This document shows, in pieces, positions 1 through 7,839 of a DNA stretch of 16,725 bases. Made by a program: the position numbers and the translations under genes. Positions within the stretch are counted from its first letter, which is position 1, and every line of letters begins with the position of its first letter. The notes under the pieces are model-generated. The model saw only the letters and a list, made by a program, of their open reading frames with translations. It searched no databases and was not told the origin of the DNA. The DNA is taken from contig JAJYOS010000033.1 of assembly GCA_021796055.1 (NCBI GenBank), positions 1 to 16,725 on the forward strand, given 5' to 3'. The DNA is from Bacteroidota bacterium (GTDB lineage: Bacteria; Bacteroidota; Kryptoniia; Kryptoniales; JAKASW01).

Positions 1-2362
1 TTTGCCTGTCCAATTCCGAGTTTCTTTTCGCCGCAACGAATATCTGTCCGAGCGAGATTCCGCCGTCGTTTGGAGGAATGCGCTGATGCCAATAGACACT
101 AAACTGATGCTTGGCAAGCGTTCGTACTGTCTTCTCCGTTAGGTACCTATTTTGGAAGCATCCGCCCGAAACAACAACCATTTGTTTAGATGTACTCTCA
201 GCTATGGCAAGTATAAAGTTCACCAGTGTGTTATGAAACTTTCCCGAAATTTCTTGTGATGAAATGCCGGAACGAACGTCCGCCACGAGAGCACGGATCA
301 TCGGTTCCCAGTCTATGTTTCGTTCCGCATCGTAGAAGGCGTTCGCCTGTCTTTCCTCGACTCGAAAAGGATACGACTCACCCGTCGACACCTGATCCAG
401 TGCAAACTCAAGCTCCATTGCCCCCTGTCCCTCAAAGCTCACCGTTTGCCTGAGACCGGTAATCGAGGCGACCGCGTCGAACATCCGACCTGCGCTTGTC
501 GTGTAAGGAGAATTCACACCTGACTTGAGCATCTTGTTCAGAAGGGTCAAGGAATGATTATCGAAAGACTTCAAAGGTGGAAGATCATCCATCCGAAACG
601 CGTCGTCGCCAAAAACTTCATAGAGAATTCCAATCGCCGTCCGCCTGGGTTCCTTCACGGAAGCTGTACTCCCGGGGAGTCTGAACGGACGGAAAGAGGC
701 GGCCCGCCTGTACGCGCGGCCGTCCGTAACAAGGAACTCTCCCCCCCAGATCATGCCGTCCTCGCCGTAGCCGGTGCCGTCCCACGAAACTCCGAGCACC
801 TCCTGGTCGATTTCATTCTCCGCCATGCAGGAGGCAATGTGAGCTAGATGATGCTGCACGCCCTCCATAGGCACCGAGAGTTTGCGCGCGAACTGTGTCG
901 AAAGATAATCGGGATGAAGATCGTGTACCACCTTATCCGGTTTTACATCGAAGAGTTTCTGTAGATCATCCTGCACCTTGCCGAAGGTCTGGTATGCCTC
1001 GGCGGTTGAGAGATCGCCAATATGCTGGCTGACGAAAACGTTCCCATCTGATTTGACGGCCACGGTGTTCTTCAGGTGCCCACCGACGGCAAGCAACGAC
1101 CGTCTACTGCTCGACTCTTGCCACGAACTTCCCGTCTCATCATTAAGTGCAACAGGAAAAGGCGCATAACCGCGGGCGCGACGAACAACCTGCACGCGCC
1201 CCATCATGAGGCGCACCACCGAATCATCCACCTGCCTCTCGATCGGCCTGTCGTGTACCAGGAAGAGATCCGCCACTCCTTTTAATCGATCGACTGCTTC
1301 TTTCTCATTGATGCATATCGGCTCGTCAGATAAATTTCCGCTTGTAGCAACCACCGGCACGCCCAATTCATGCATCAGAATATGGTGTAAAGGCGTATAC
1401 GGAAGCATCGCTCCCAAATATGGATTGCCAGGAGCGACGGCTCCTGAAAGTAACCTAGGATCAGAAGGAGATTTGCTCCTCATGAGAACAATCGGAGACT
1501 CTGGAGATAGGAGAAGCCTTCTTTCCGCTTCGGAGATCTCGCATTCAGCCGCAAGGCGCTCCAGGGAATCATACATGAGCGCGAATGGCTTTTCTTCCCT
1601 TCCTTTTCTTTTGCGTAGTAGCTTCACAGCATCGTCGTTCGTTGCATCGACAAAAAGCTGGAATCCGCCGAGGCCTTTCAGTGCGACTATCTTCCCGGAG
1701 CGGATCGCCTTGACGGCTTCGCCCAACGCATCGGCATGCGTCGTAATTACACTTCCCTTTTCATCCCACAGCTCCAGGTGCGGCCCGCACTTCGGACACG
1801 CAATCGGCTGAGCATGAAATCTTCGATTTGTCGGGTCTTCATACTCCGCACGGCACTCTTCACACATTTCAAACGTAGCCATCGTCGTGTTCGGCCGGTC
1901 GTAAGGCAACGCCCTGATAATACTGAAACGAGGACCGCAGTTTGTGCAATTTGTAAACGGGTAGAGATACCTTCTGCTGCGCCGGTCGAAGATCTCGGAA
2001 AGGCAATCCGGGCATGTAGCGATATCAGGTAACACCAGAGCGCCCTTTTTGCCCACAAAGTTGCTTTCTCTTATTTCAAATCGGTCGTAACCTAACGGGT
2101 CGAGGTAAGACTCCTCCATCCCTTGAATGTACGCCAGAGAAGGTTTCTCTTTCTCCAGTCTGGTGATGAACGAATCGATCCATTCTCTCTCTCCTTCAGC
2201 TTCCACAACGACACCCTGGGGAGTGTTAATCACGTATCCATGCAGACCCATTTCCACGGCAAGGCGGTAAACGAAAGGACGAAATCCAACCCCCTGCACG
2301 ATGCCGTGGATTATTAAGCGCAGCCTTAGGAACTGACTCCTCGCTGGCACTTTAGCCTTCAT
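1..2362 (-). CDS. hypF: Carbamoyltransferase HypF, hydrogenase maturation (3' end cut by window edge)
   Basis: HypF uses carbamoyl phosphate and ATP to make the thiocarbamate on HypE that becomes the cyanide ligands of the [NiFe]-hydrogenase iron. Reading the minus strand from ATG 2362 gives one uninterrupted frame of about 787 codons to the window edge. An acylphosphatase domain comes first, with VQGVGFRPF at about residues 22-30. Two zinc fingers follow, each CX2C-X18-CX2C: C117/C120/C139/C142 and C167/C170/C189/C192. Then come a YrdC-like domain and the carbamoyltransferase part, with DLHPDY, VQHHLAH, GTGYGEDGMIWGGEF and SGGCFQN. The last readable stretch contains PPNDGGISLGQ, which in this family lies close to the C-terminus, so only a few residues are probably missing. 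The start overlaps the hypA stop by 11 bases, suggesting translational coupling; no strong Shine-Dalgarno is seen. Confidence 0.97.
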   Translation of the reverse strand, partial: MKAKVPARSQFLRLRLIIHGIVQGVGFRPFVYRLAVEMGLHGYVINTPQGVVVEAEGEREWIDSFITRLEKEKPSLAYIQGMEESYLDPLGYDRFEIRESNFVGKKGALVLPDIATCPDCLSEIFDRRSRRYLYPFTNCTNCGPRFSIIRALPYDRPNTTMATFEMCEECRAEYEDPTNRRFHAQPIACPKCGPHLELWDEKGSVITTHADALGEAVKAIRSGKIVALKGLGGFQLFVDATNDDAVKLLRKRKGREEKPFALMYDSLERLAAECEISEAERRLLLSPESPIVLMRSKSPSDPRLLSGAVAPGNPYLGAMLPYTPLHHILMHELGVPVVATSGNLSDEPICINEKEAVDRLKGVADLFLVHDRPIERQVDDSVVRLMMGRVQVVRRARGYAPFPVALNDETGSSWQESSSRRSLLAVGGHLKNTVAVKSDGNVFVSQHIGDLSTAEAYQTFGKVQDDLQKLFDVKPDKVVHDLHPDYLSTQFARKLSVPMEGVQHHLAHIASCMAENEIDQEVLGVSWDGTGYGEDGMIWGGEFLVTDGRAYRRAASFRPFRLPGSTASVKEPRRTAIGILYEVFGDDAFRMDDLPPLKSFDNHSLTLLNKMLKSGVNSPYTTSAGRMFDAVASITGLRQTVSFEGQGAMELEFALDQVSTGESYPFRVEERQANAFYDAERNIDWEPMIRALVADVRSGISSQEISGKFHNTLVNFILAIAESTSKQMVVVSGGCFQNRYLTEKTVRTLAKHQFSVYWHQRIPPNDGGISLGQIFVAAKRNSELDRQ

Positions 2363-2702
2363 CGGCGATTTCTATTTCCACGACCTGCAAATCATCTCCG
2401 GAAATCACTTCGACGTGATCGCCTCCGCAGGTCGGGCACTTAAACGCGAACCGTTCTAACGGTGATTCGAGACCGCAGTCGCCGCACTTCACCACGATGC
2501 CGACCTTCTCGACCTCAAGGCTGCATTTTTCCAGCGAAGTCCCGGCGGTGATCGCCGTAAAACTAAACTCGAGCGAATCGGCAACAACTCCGGCGAGTTC
2601 TCCCAATCTTACTTTCACCCTCTTCACTTTGGAGGGGAGAACATCGCTGGTATTCTCTTTCACGATTTCCAGAATACTTTCGGCTACCGAGAGTTCATGC
2701 AT
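2352..2702 (-). CDS. hypA: Hydrogenase nickel metallochaperone HypA
   Basis: HypA delivers nickel to the large subunit of [NiFe]-hydrogenases (and sometimes urease) together with HypB. The 116-residue product is full length for the family. It begins MHELSVAESI; the Met1-His2-Glu3 start carries the nickel-binding His2. The structural zinc site near the C-terminus is visible as CGDCG followed after about 16 residues by CPTCG. The gene lies between hypC (49 bases upstream) and hypF (11-base overlap), all on the minus strand, so the three form one operon. The Shine-Dalgarno is poor (GCGGG about 9 bases upstream), but the start is fixed by the invariant MHE. No hypB is present in the window. Confidence 0.97.
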   Translation of the reverse strand: MHELSVAESILEIVKENTSDVLPSKVKRVKVRLGELAGVVADSLEFSFTAITAGTSLEKCSLEVEKVGIVVKCGDCGLESPLERFAFKCPTCGGDHVEVISGDDLQVVEIEIADEG

Positions 2703-2751
2703 TGACTAGATCCCGCTGTTATCATCGATCAGGAATAACATGCCTAGGCTC

Positions 2752-3000
2752 TCAAGCTCCGCGTATATCTTCAACATCGCCGATTTGTTTAAGGTAACTG
2801 AATACGGATTTCGCTTCCTCTTCATCGACTTTGCTTATGGCGAATCCGACGTGGACAATTACGTAGTCGCCCAATTTGGCCTCGGGGACGTAGGCGAGAC
2901 ATACTTCTTTTGTTATCCCGCCAAAGTCGACTTTGCCCATCGTCATACCGGACGGATTCTCTTCTATCTTAACTATTTTACCGGGCACACCCAGGCACAT
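2752..3000 (-). CDS. hypC: Hydrogenase assembly chaperone HypC/HupF
   Basis: HypC is a small chaperone that works with HypD to carry the Fe(CN)2CO group to the hydrogenase large-subunit precursor. The product is 82 residues, normal for the family. It starts MCLGVPGKIV, whose Cys2, exposed after methionine removal, is the essential iron/large-subunit ligand. AKLGDYVIVHVGFAI at about residues 41-55 is the typical central motif of an OB-fold protein. The frame stays open far upstream, but the conserved MCLG start and an AGGA Shine-Dalgarno 7 bases before it fix the start at 3000. It is the first gene of the leftward hypC-hypA-hypF group. hypD and hypE, its usual partners, are not in the window and may lie past the left edge. 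Confidence 0.96.
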   Translation of the reverse strand: MCLGVPGKIVKIEENPSGMTMGKVDFGGITKEVCLAYVPEAKLGDYVIVHVGFAISKVDEEEAKSVFSYLKQIGDVEDIRGA

Positions 3001-3064
3001 TAGATTTCCTGTCAGTTTCTGATAGTTAAAGAAAGTTTTTTGCTCAAGAAGCACGATACGATTT

Positions 3065-3092
3065 AATTTACGCGTAGTTTTGCCGTATTCAA
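3065..3092 (-). promoter_or_regulatory. Candidate promoter for hypC-hypA-hypF
   Basis: On the minus strand TTGAAT (3092-3087) and TAAATT (3070-3065) are separated by 16 bases. Each matches the sigma-70 -35 and -10 consensus at 4 of 6 positions. This places a start near 3058 and a leader of roughly 57 bases before hypC. A perfect 10-bp palindrome, GGAGTACTCC at 3111-3120, lies about 20 bases upstream of the -35. The assignment rests only on pattern match; the host's sigma-factor preference is unknown. Confidence 0.3.
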
Positions 3093-3286
3093 GCCACCCG
3101 CCAGGAGCTAGGAGTACTCCGTTGCTGTACCATTTCGACGGGAGTTGTCTCTTGTGTCGTTTGGAATTATCCGAATGAACGACCCAATAGCTATCTAAAG
3201 TGCAAATTCCCCACCGAAGGATTTGTTTGAATATTCTCGAAACCAATCTGTCGTCGTTTCGTACTCTGGAAAGAACAATTAAATCA

Positions 3287-3290
3287 GAGG
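3287..3290 (+). promoter_or_regulatory. Shine-Dalgarno that decides the adaptor gene start
   Basis: GAGG lies 8 bases before the ATG at 3299. The alternative in-frame ATG at 3200 has no such site and would add 33 residues without family character, so 3299 is taken as the start. Confidence 0.65.
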
Positions 3291-3298
3291 GTCTAAAA

Positions 3299-4414
3299 AT
3301 GCCTACCGGGAAGAAAGGTAAAAAGAGAAAACGTTGGATAGTAGCCGCAGTGATTGTGCTCGTTCTGGGGGTTGGAGCATTCTTGGTCGGAAAATCCAAA
3401 GCGGATGGTACCGCTGGGGGGCCTCCAAGCGTCAAGGTAACCAAAGGGACAATTGTTGAGAAGGCGCTGGCAGTCGGAACAATCGAACCTGAGAACGAGA
3501 TATCGATCAAGTCACGCGTGAGCGGAGTTGTCAAGAAGCTGTATGTCGATGTCGGATCGTACGTCCGAGCAGGCGAACCTATTCTTGAAGTCAAACCGGA
3601 CCCGACACCAGTCGAGCTTGCTGACGCTAAGAGGCAACTGGAGTTGGCGCAGGTCGACTTCGAAAATGTCAGGAAAGAGAAGGACAGGCAGACACTTCTG
3701 CATCAGCGCTCGCTGATCTCCGATCAGGATTTTGAGAACACGCAGAAAGCTTTCAGGGAATCCGAGTTGCGCGTAAAGATAGCCAAGGAAAAACTCGAGC
3801 TGATGCAAAGCGGCGCGGTGACTATAGACAGCACGAAAATAGAATCGATAATTTACGCTCCGATAAGCGGTTATGTACTTACAAGGACAGTCGAGGTTGG
3901 AGATCCAGTCACTCCTCTCACATCGTACCAGGAGGGGACAGTTCTGATGAAGATGGCCAACATGAGCAATCTCGTGTTCAAGGGAACCGTGGATGAGATT
4001 GACGTCGGCAAACTTCGCGAAGGAATGCCTGCCGAACTTCGAATTGGAGCTCTACCCGGAGATAGCGTTCCGGGCAGGCTTTCCAAGATTTGGCTGCAAG
4101 CCGAAAAGAAAGAAAATGCGTCGGTGTTCCCTATAGAAATTTCGATTTCCAATACAAAGAAAGTAACGCTGCGCGCGGGCTACTCGGCGAATGCAGACAT
4201 CATCATACGAAAGAAGAGCGGCATACTTTATCTCCCCGAAAGAGTCGTAACATTCAGGAACGATTCTTCGTTTGTGAAAGTCCCCTTGGCGGATAACAAA
4301 TCCGAAGATCGTTTTGTCAAGACCGGACTTTCAGACGCCATAAACATCGAGGTCATATCTGGCCTGAAAGAAGGCGACAAGGTTCTAGAAAAACCCATCG
4401 TTAAAATCAACTAA
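3299..4414 (+). CDS. MacA-like periplasmic adaptor (membrane fusion) protein
   Basis: Adaptor of a tripartite efflux/export system, joining inner-membrane permeases to an outer-membrane channel. The 371-residue product begins with a Lys/Arg-rich stretch and one membrane anchor at about residues 13-30. A barrel-sandwich (lipoyl-like) half follows, with VSGVVKKLYVDVGSYV near 75-90. An alpha-helical coiled-coil hairpin occupies about 103-170, rich in Glu, Lys and Arg. The second lipoyl half contains IYAPISGYV and VGDPV, followed by a beta-barrel and a C-terminal membrane-proximal domain ending near GLKEGDKVLEK. This is the standard HlyD/MacA order. The gene begins an apparent operon: the first permease starts 9 bases after its stop. 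MacA-type rather than RND-type partnership is inferred from the adjacent MacB-like permeases; the substrate cannot be read from the sequence. Confidence 0.9.
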   Translation: MPTGKKGKKRKRWIVAAVIVLVLGVGAFLVGKSKADGTAGGPPSVKVTKGTIVEKALAVGTIEPENEISIKSRVSGVVKKLYVDVGSYVRAGEPILEVKPDPTPVELADAKRQLELAQVDFENVRKEKDRQTLLHQRSLISDQDFENTQKAFRESELRVKIAKEKLELMQSGAVTIDSTKIESIIYAPISGYVLTRTVEVGDPVTPLTSYQEGTVLMKMANMSNLVFKGTVDEIDVGKLREGMPAELRIGALPGDSVPGRLSKIWLQAEKKENASVFPIEISISNTKKVTLRAGYSANADIIIRKKSGILYLPERVVTFRNDSSFVKVPLADNKSEDRFVKTGLSDAINIEVISGLKEGDKVLEKPIVKIN

Positions 4415-4423
4415 GGCCTTGAA

Positions 4424-5659
4424 ATGAGGGCGTTTATAAGCTTCTTTTCGGAATTCTTCACCGACCTTCGGACTCAGAAGATGCGCGCGTTTCTTACAAT
4501 GTTCGGTATCGTCTGGGGAACGGTGACGATAATAGTCCTAATATCTTTCGGGCTAGGATTCAAGAAACAAGCGATGATCAACATGCATGGGATGGGAGAG
4601 AACATTTCGGTGCTATTCCCGAATCGCACAACAAAGCCATACCAGGGATTTGGAATCGGTAGGGGAATCCGTCTCACAGAAGAGGCTGCGACGGTTATTT
4701 CCGCAAAGGTGAGAAACATCGAGGCGATAACGCCGGAATACATTAACATGGGGATACCGGTGCGATACGGCGATAATATCACCAATCCCGCAATTACCGG
4801 TGTCTACCCTGTCTATGAAAAGCTGAGGCATGTCATACCCGCGGACGGAGGAAGGTTCATCGACACTCTCGACGTAATCGGGCGAAAGAGAGTGGTGCTA
4901 CTCGGCGACCAAGTGAAGTCGTTCCTCTTTGGCGAAAAAGAGGCGCTCGGCCGCACAGTCTTTATCGGCGAAACTCCTTTTACAGTCATCGGAGTAATGC
5001 AACCCAAGGGACAGAATTCGTCATACTACACACAGGATCAGAATCGGATATTCATTCCTGCGCCTACATACGCGGCAATATTCGGTTCACCATTCATCAC
5101 AGATCTTGTGTACAAGGCTAATGATCCTTCAAGAACCGCAGAGGTAGAACAAGGTGTCCGTGAGGCTTTGGGGGAAAAATATGTTTTCGACCCCCAGGAC
5201 AAAGACGCGTTGTACATATGGAACACAGCCGACTTCGACAAGATTCTTCAGTACATAACGATCGGCTTTACAATCTTTCTTGGAATCATAGGAAGTTTCA
5301 CTCTCGGCGTAGCAGGGCTGGGAGTGGCCAACATAATGTTCATCGTTGTTCGAGAAAGGACAAGCGAGATCGGTGTTAAGAGAGCGGTAGGGGCCAAGAA
5401 GTCAACGATACTATTACAGTTCTTCGCAGAGACTTTCATGATCGTCGGCCTGGGCGCGGCTATCGGTTTCCTCCTCGGCTGGGGAATAGTCTCCGCAATG
5501 CAACTGATTCCGGTCAAAGAATACGTGGGCACTCCGGAGATTTCTCTGCCGGTCGTACTCTCAACCATGTCGATACTCGCGGCCATCGGGCTCTCCGCGG
5601 GAATGATGCCCGCCAGACGTGCGGCCAGCCTTGACGTTGTTGAATGTCTCAGGGATTAA
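4424..5659 (+). CDS. MacB/FtsX-type ABC transporter permease (first copy)
   Basis: Inner-membrane permease subunit of a MacB-like ABC exporter. The 411-residue product has one membrane segment near residues 23-45, a large periplasmic (MacB-PCD type) domain at about 46-275, and three more segments near 277-309, 331-359 and 376-395. The FtsX signature is clear: ERTSEIGVKRAVGA directly after the second membrane segment, and a C-terminus reading PARRAASLDVVECLR. It lacks the N-terminal ATPase domain of E. coli MacB, so an ATP-binding subunit must come from a separate gene. AAGG about 7 bases before the ATG overlaps the adaptor's stop region, fitting co-translation with the adaptor. It is a clear paralogue of the next permease. 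Confidence 0.93.
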   Translation: MRAFISFFSEFFTDLRTQKMRAFLTMFGIVWGTVTIIVLISFGLGFKKQAMINMHGMGENISVLFPNRTTKPYQGFGIGRGIRLTEEAATVISAKVRNIEAITPEYINMGIPVRYGDNITNPAITGVYPVYEKLRHVIPADGGRFIDTLDVIGRKRVVLLGDQVKSFLFGEKEALGRTVFIGETPFTVIGVMQPKGQNSSYYTQDQNRIFIPAPTYAAIFGSPFITDLVYKANDPSRTAEVEQGVREALGEKYVFDPQDKDALYIWNTADFDKILQYITIGFTIFLGIIGSFTLGVAGLGVANIMFIVVRERTSEIGVKRAVGAKKSTILLQFFAETFMIVGLGAAIGFLLGWGIVSAMQLIPVKEYVGTPEISLPVVLSTMSILAAIGLSAGMMPARRAASLDVVECLRD

Positions 5660-5661
5660 GT

Positions 5662-5772
5662 ATGAGGCACATTCCAAATCATGATATCGAGAATATTTTC
5701 ATCGCGCGGCGCTCCATGTACCGGTCAAACAATCGGGCAAAACTAACCGGAGCAGTGGGAGGTATGTCATAA
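5662..5772 (+). CDS. Possible 36-codon micro-ORF bridging the two permease genes
   Basis: An ATG two bases after the first permease's stop opens a frame of 36 codons. Its TAA (5770-5772) shares one base with the ATG of the second permease, in a TAATG arrangement. AGGG lies 7 bases before its start, inside the end of the first permease gene. The predicted peptide is basic, begins MRHIPNHDIENIF, has no membrane segment, and I do not recognise it. The Shine-Dalgarno of the second permease lies inside it. It fills the 112-base gap exactly, which is compatible with a coupling leader or a small real protein. Chance is also possible, because a 36-codon frame is short. Confidence 0.3.
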   Translation: MRHIPNHDIENIFIARRSMYRSNNRAKLTGAVGGMS

Positions 5773-7013
5773 TGGGAGTCGAATTAGTCAGAGAGTTTTT
5801 CCGTGATTTGAAAAATCATCGAATGCGCAGCGCGTTGACTTTAATTGCCATCACCTGGGGAACCATGTCAGTGGTGTTGCTACTTGCCTTCGGCGCGGGA
5901 TTCGGCACCTCGATGCGTGACGGCCTAGTGAACGCGTGGAACCGGGTTCTTATCATATATGGCGGCGAAACAGGGAAAGTATACCAGGGACTCCCAAAAG
6001 GGCGTCAAATCAACCTAGAAGAAAGCGACGTCGCAATGTTGAAAGCGGCTGTCCCCGACATTATCATGGCCAGTCCGCAGTACAGGAAGAATGCGGAGCT
6101 CTTCTATGGAAAGTCAAGACTTACTACCGAGTGTGAAGGAGCCGGCGAGGACTTCGAAGAAATGCGCGCCATGTACCCGGAAGCCGGCGGTAGGTTCATT
6201 GATGCCAACGACGTCAAGTACCAGAAACGGAGCCTCTTCCTGGGTTACGAAATTGCCGCCGATCTATTCAAAGGAGAATATCCCATCGGAAAGACCGTCA
6301 TGCTTGACAATGTTCCGTTCACTGTGGTCGGTATCATGGAGAAGAAACTTCAGACCTCCATGAACAACGGCCCAGATTCGAGGCGGGCCGTCATTCCCTT
6401 CTCGACCTTCAGAACGACTTACGGCTACAAATACATCAACACGATACTTGTAAAGGGTCCCAGCCCGGCATCACAGGCGCAGATGATAAGTCAGATCCGC
6501 CAAGTCCTCGCCAAGAAATACAGGATAGATCCCACAGATGAGCGCGCCATCGGTATCTTCGACACGATGATGATCGACGAGATGATAAAGAAAATAAGCC
6601 TCGGCGTGAGCATGTTTCTCGGCATCGTCGGATTCTTCACACTGATGATAGCCGGTGTCGGCGTAGCGAACGTGATGTATGTGGTCGTGAAGGAACGCAC
6701 GAGGGAAATCGGAATCAAGATGGCTGTCGGCGCAAGAAGGTCATACATCCTCTCGCAATTTGTATTCGAAGCCCTCTTCCTCTCTCTGCTCGGCGGCCTC
6801 CTGGGTCTCATCCTTTCATGGACTATCGTCGCCGCGACAGGCCTGCTGGATACGGGCAGCGGCGCAATGCAATTCCTGGGCAGACCGATTCTCTCCATAG
6901 GGATAATGCTATTCACCGTAACAGTGCTGACATTGATCGGCATCTTTGCCGGCGTCTTCCCCGCCCGCAGAGCGGCTGCAGTGGATCCCGTAGAGTCGCT
7001 CAGGTACGAATAA
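5772..7013 (+). CDS. MacB/FtsX-type ABC transporter permease (second copy)
   Basis: Second permease of the same exporter, 413 residues and parallel to the first copy throughout. It has an N-terminal membrane segment near 20-44, a periplasmic domain at about 45-270, and three C-terminal segments near 274-306, 328-355 and 374-398. ERTREIGIKMAVGA follows the second segment and the C-terminus reads PARRAAAVDPVESLR, both FtsX/MacB hallmarks. GGGAGG 9 bases before the ATG is a strong ribosome-binding site. Like its neighbour it has no ATPase domain. Two unequal permease copies suggest a heterodimer in place of the MacB homodimer, with the adaptor encoded upstream (inference). The cluster ends here: the next gene is 173 bases away and of a different family. 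Confidence 0.93.
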   Translation: MGVELVREFFRDLKNHRMRSALTLIAITWGTMSVVLLLAFGAGFGTSMRDGLVNAWNRVLIIYGGETGKVYQGLPKGRQINLEESDVAMLKAAVPDIIMASPQYRKNAELFYGKSRLTTECEGAGEDFEEMRAMYPEAGGRFIDANDVKYQKRSLFLGYEIAADLFKGEYPIGKTVMLDNVPFTVVGIMEKKLQTSMNNGPDSRRAVIPFSTFRTTYGYKYINTILVKGPSPASQAQMISQIRQVLAKKYRIDPTDERAIGIFDTMMIDEMIKKISLGVSMFLGIVGFFTLMIAGVGVANVMYVVVKERTREIGIKMAVGARRSYILSQFVFEALFLSLLGGLLGLILSWTIVAATGLLDTGSGAMQFLGRPILSIGIMLFTVTVLTLIGIFAGVFPARRAAAVDPVESLRYE

Positions 7014-7186
7014 GATATCTGCGCCGGCCCGCCGTCGTTCCGATCCGATACATGCGGGCGCAAAACCTCCTCCTTCTCAATAGCCGCGCTCTACCAAACT
7101 CAAACATTATTGAACAAATGGCTCCATTCCTTCGTTTATATTATTAGTGCGTTCGAAAAGAACAATTCAAAATCGGAAGGCTAGTC

Positions 7187-7774
7187 ATGGACATGAATTA
7201 CTTAGACAAATCCGTCGGTGATAATGGTGGACGGGCGTTCGATATACGAACCTGGATTGATAAAGGGCTGAGCTGGGACAAATATCTCTCCGAATGCAAA
7301 CAGAACGTGGAGAGGATGATAGGCATTTACCAACGGCTTTCTGCCCCTAAAGAACGAGTAGAATTCCTCAAGGCCAAGGGAGTTCACACAATTCTTTGTA
7401 TTGCCGAAGACTGGTGCCCGGACTGCGTTCAAAACGTTCCATTGATAGTCAGGCTCTCTGAAGCTCTCCCTTCAGCCGACCTTAGACTCTTCTTTCGTGA
7501 CAAAAACGAAAAGCTCATGGACCACTATCTAACCAACGGCAAGAAAGTGGTTCCGACTGTCATATTCTTCGATAATAAATTAGTCGAGCTCGGAAAGTGG
7601 GCGGGGCCAAGCCGAAAAGCAAAGACCTGGACAATAGATACTTTGATCAAGTGTCGCAAGATTGCCGATATTCCCCAGGAAGAAAGAGATAGTTTCGGAG
7701 CGGTATATGATGAGAAATTCCTGAACGAATTTGTTAACGATTCGATATCAGAAATGGAAGACATACTCGGTTGA
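7187..7774 (+). CDS. Thioredoxin-fold protein with WCPDC active site
   Basis: The 195-residue product carries a thioredoxin-type CXXC site, WCPDC at residues 76-80, and a cis-proline motif VVPTVIFF with Pro123, in the right order and spacing for a thioredoxin fold. About 65 residues precede the core, longer than classical thioredoxin, with helical segments. A Cys-Pro-Asp-Cys site and this long N-terminal region resemble the bacterial thioredoxin-like family often called Thioredoxin_9; that assignment is from memory of the family. No signal peptide is seen, so it is likely cytoplasmic. GGAAGG six bases before the ATG supports the start; an in-frame ATG two codons later is an alternative. The redox partner is unknown. 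The next gene follows after a 65-base gap. Confidence 0.85.
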   Translation: MDMNYLDKSVGDNGGRAFDIRTWIDKGLSWDKYLSECKQNVERMIGIYQRLSAPKERVEFLKAKGVHTILCIAEDWCPDCVQNVPLIVRLSEALPSADLRLFFRDKNEKLMDHYLTNGKKVVPTVIFFDNKLVELGKWAGPSRKAKTWTIDTLIKCRKIADIPQEERDSFGAVYDEKFLNEFVNDSISEMEDILG

Positions 7775-7839
7775 TCCACCGCCTGCCTTTGAAAGTTGGC
7801 GGCTTCCGAATTTAACCTTAAGACTTACGAGGCCCGCAG

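Larger units (their letters stand above)
3001..3298. other. Divergent intergenic region between hypC and the adaptor gene
   Basis: These 298 bases separate the leftward hyp operon from the rightward exporter operon and must hold both promoters. I see no gene here; the minus-strand frame running upstream from hypC is open but has no family content. Visible elements are the hypC promoter candidate (3065-3092), a GGAGTACTCC palindrome (3111-3120) and an imperfect inverted repeat GTCGTT/AACGAC (arms 3156-3161 and 3178-3183). I found no convincing promoter for the rightward operon. Confidence 0.6.

Noticed and set aside
1206..1811. 201-codon plus-strand frame
   Set aside because: Lies wholly inside hypF, whose conserved motifs run unbroken on the other strand; the product is Ser/Arg-rich shadow sequence.
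2708..2740. 11-codon frame (MLFLIDDNSGI) between hypC and hypA on the minus strand
   Set aside because: Too short and without a good ribosome-binding site; the gap is only 49 bases, so a chance frame is likely.
3001..3594. Upstream extension of the hypC frame to about 280 codons on the minus strand
   Set aside because: The extra part is antisense to the adaptor gene and intergenic DNA, has no family content, and HypC must begin at MCLG with its own Shine-Dalgarno at 3000.
7019..7061. Possible terminator after the second permease (TGCGCC ... GGCGCA)
   Set aside because: Six-base stem with a loop of about 30 bases and no T-run.
6491..7063. 190-codon minus-strand frame
   Set aside because: Antisense to the second permease, with low-complexity Pro/Arg/Ser/Ile content typical of a shadow.
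7779..7802. Hairpin CCGCC/GGCGG after the thioredoxin-like gene
   Set aside because: Only a 5-bp outer stem with an interrupted inner stem and no T-run; not convincing as a terminator.
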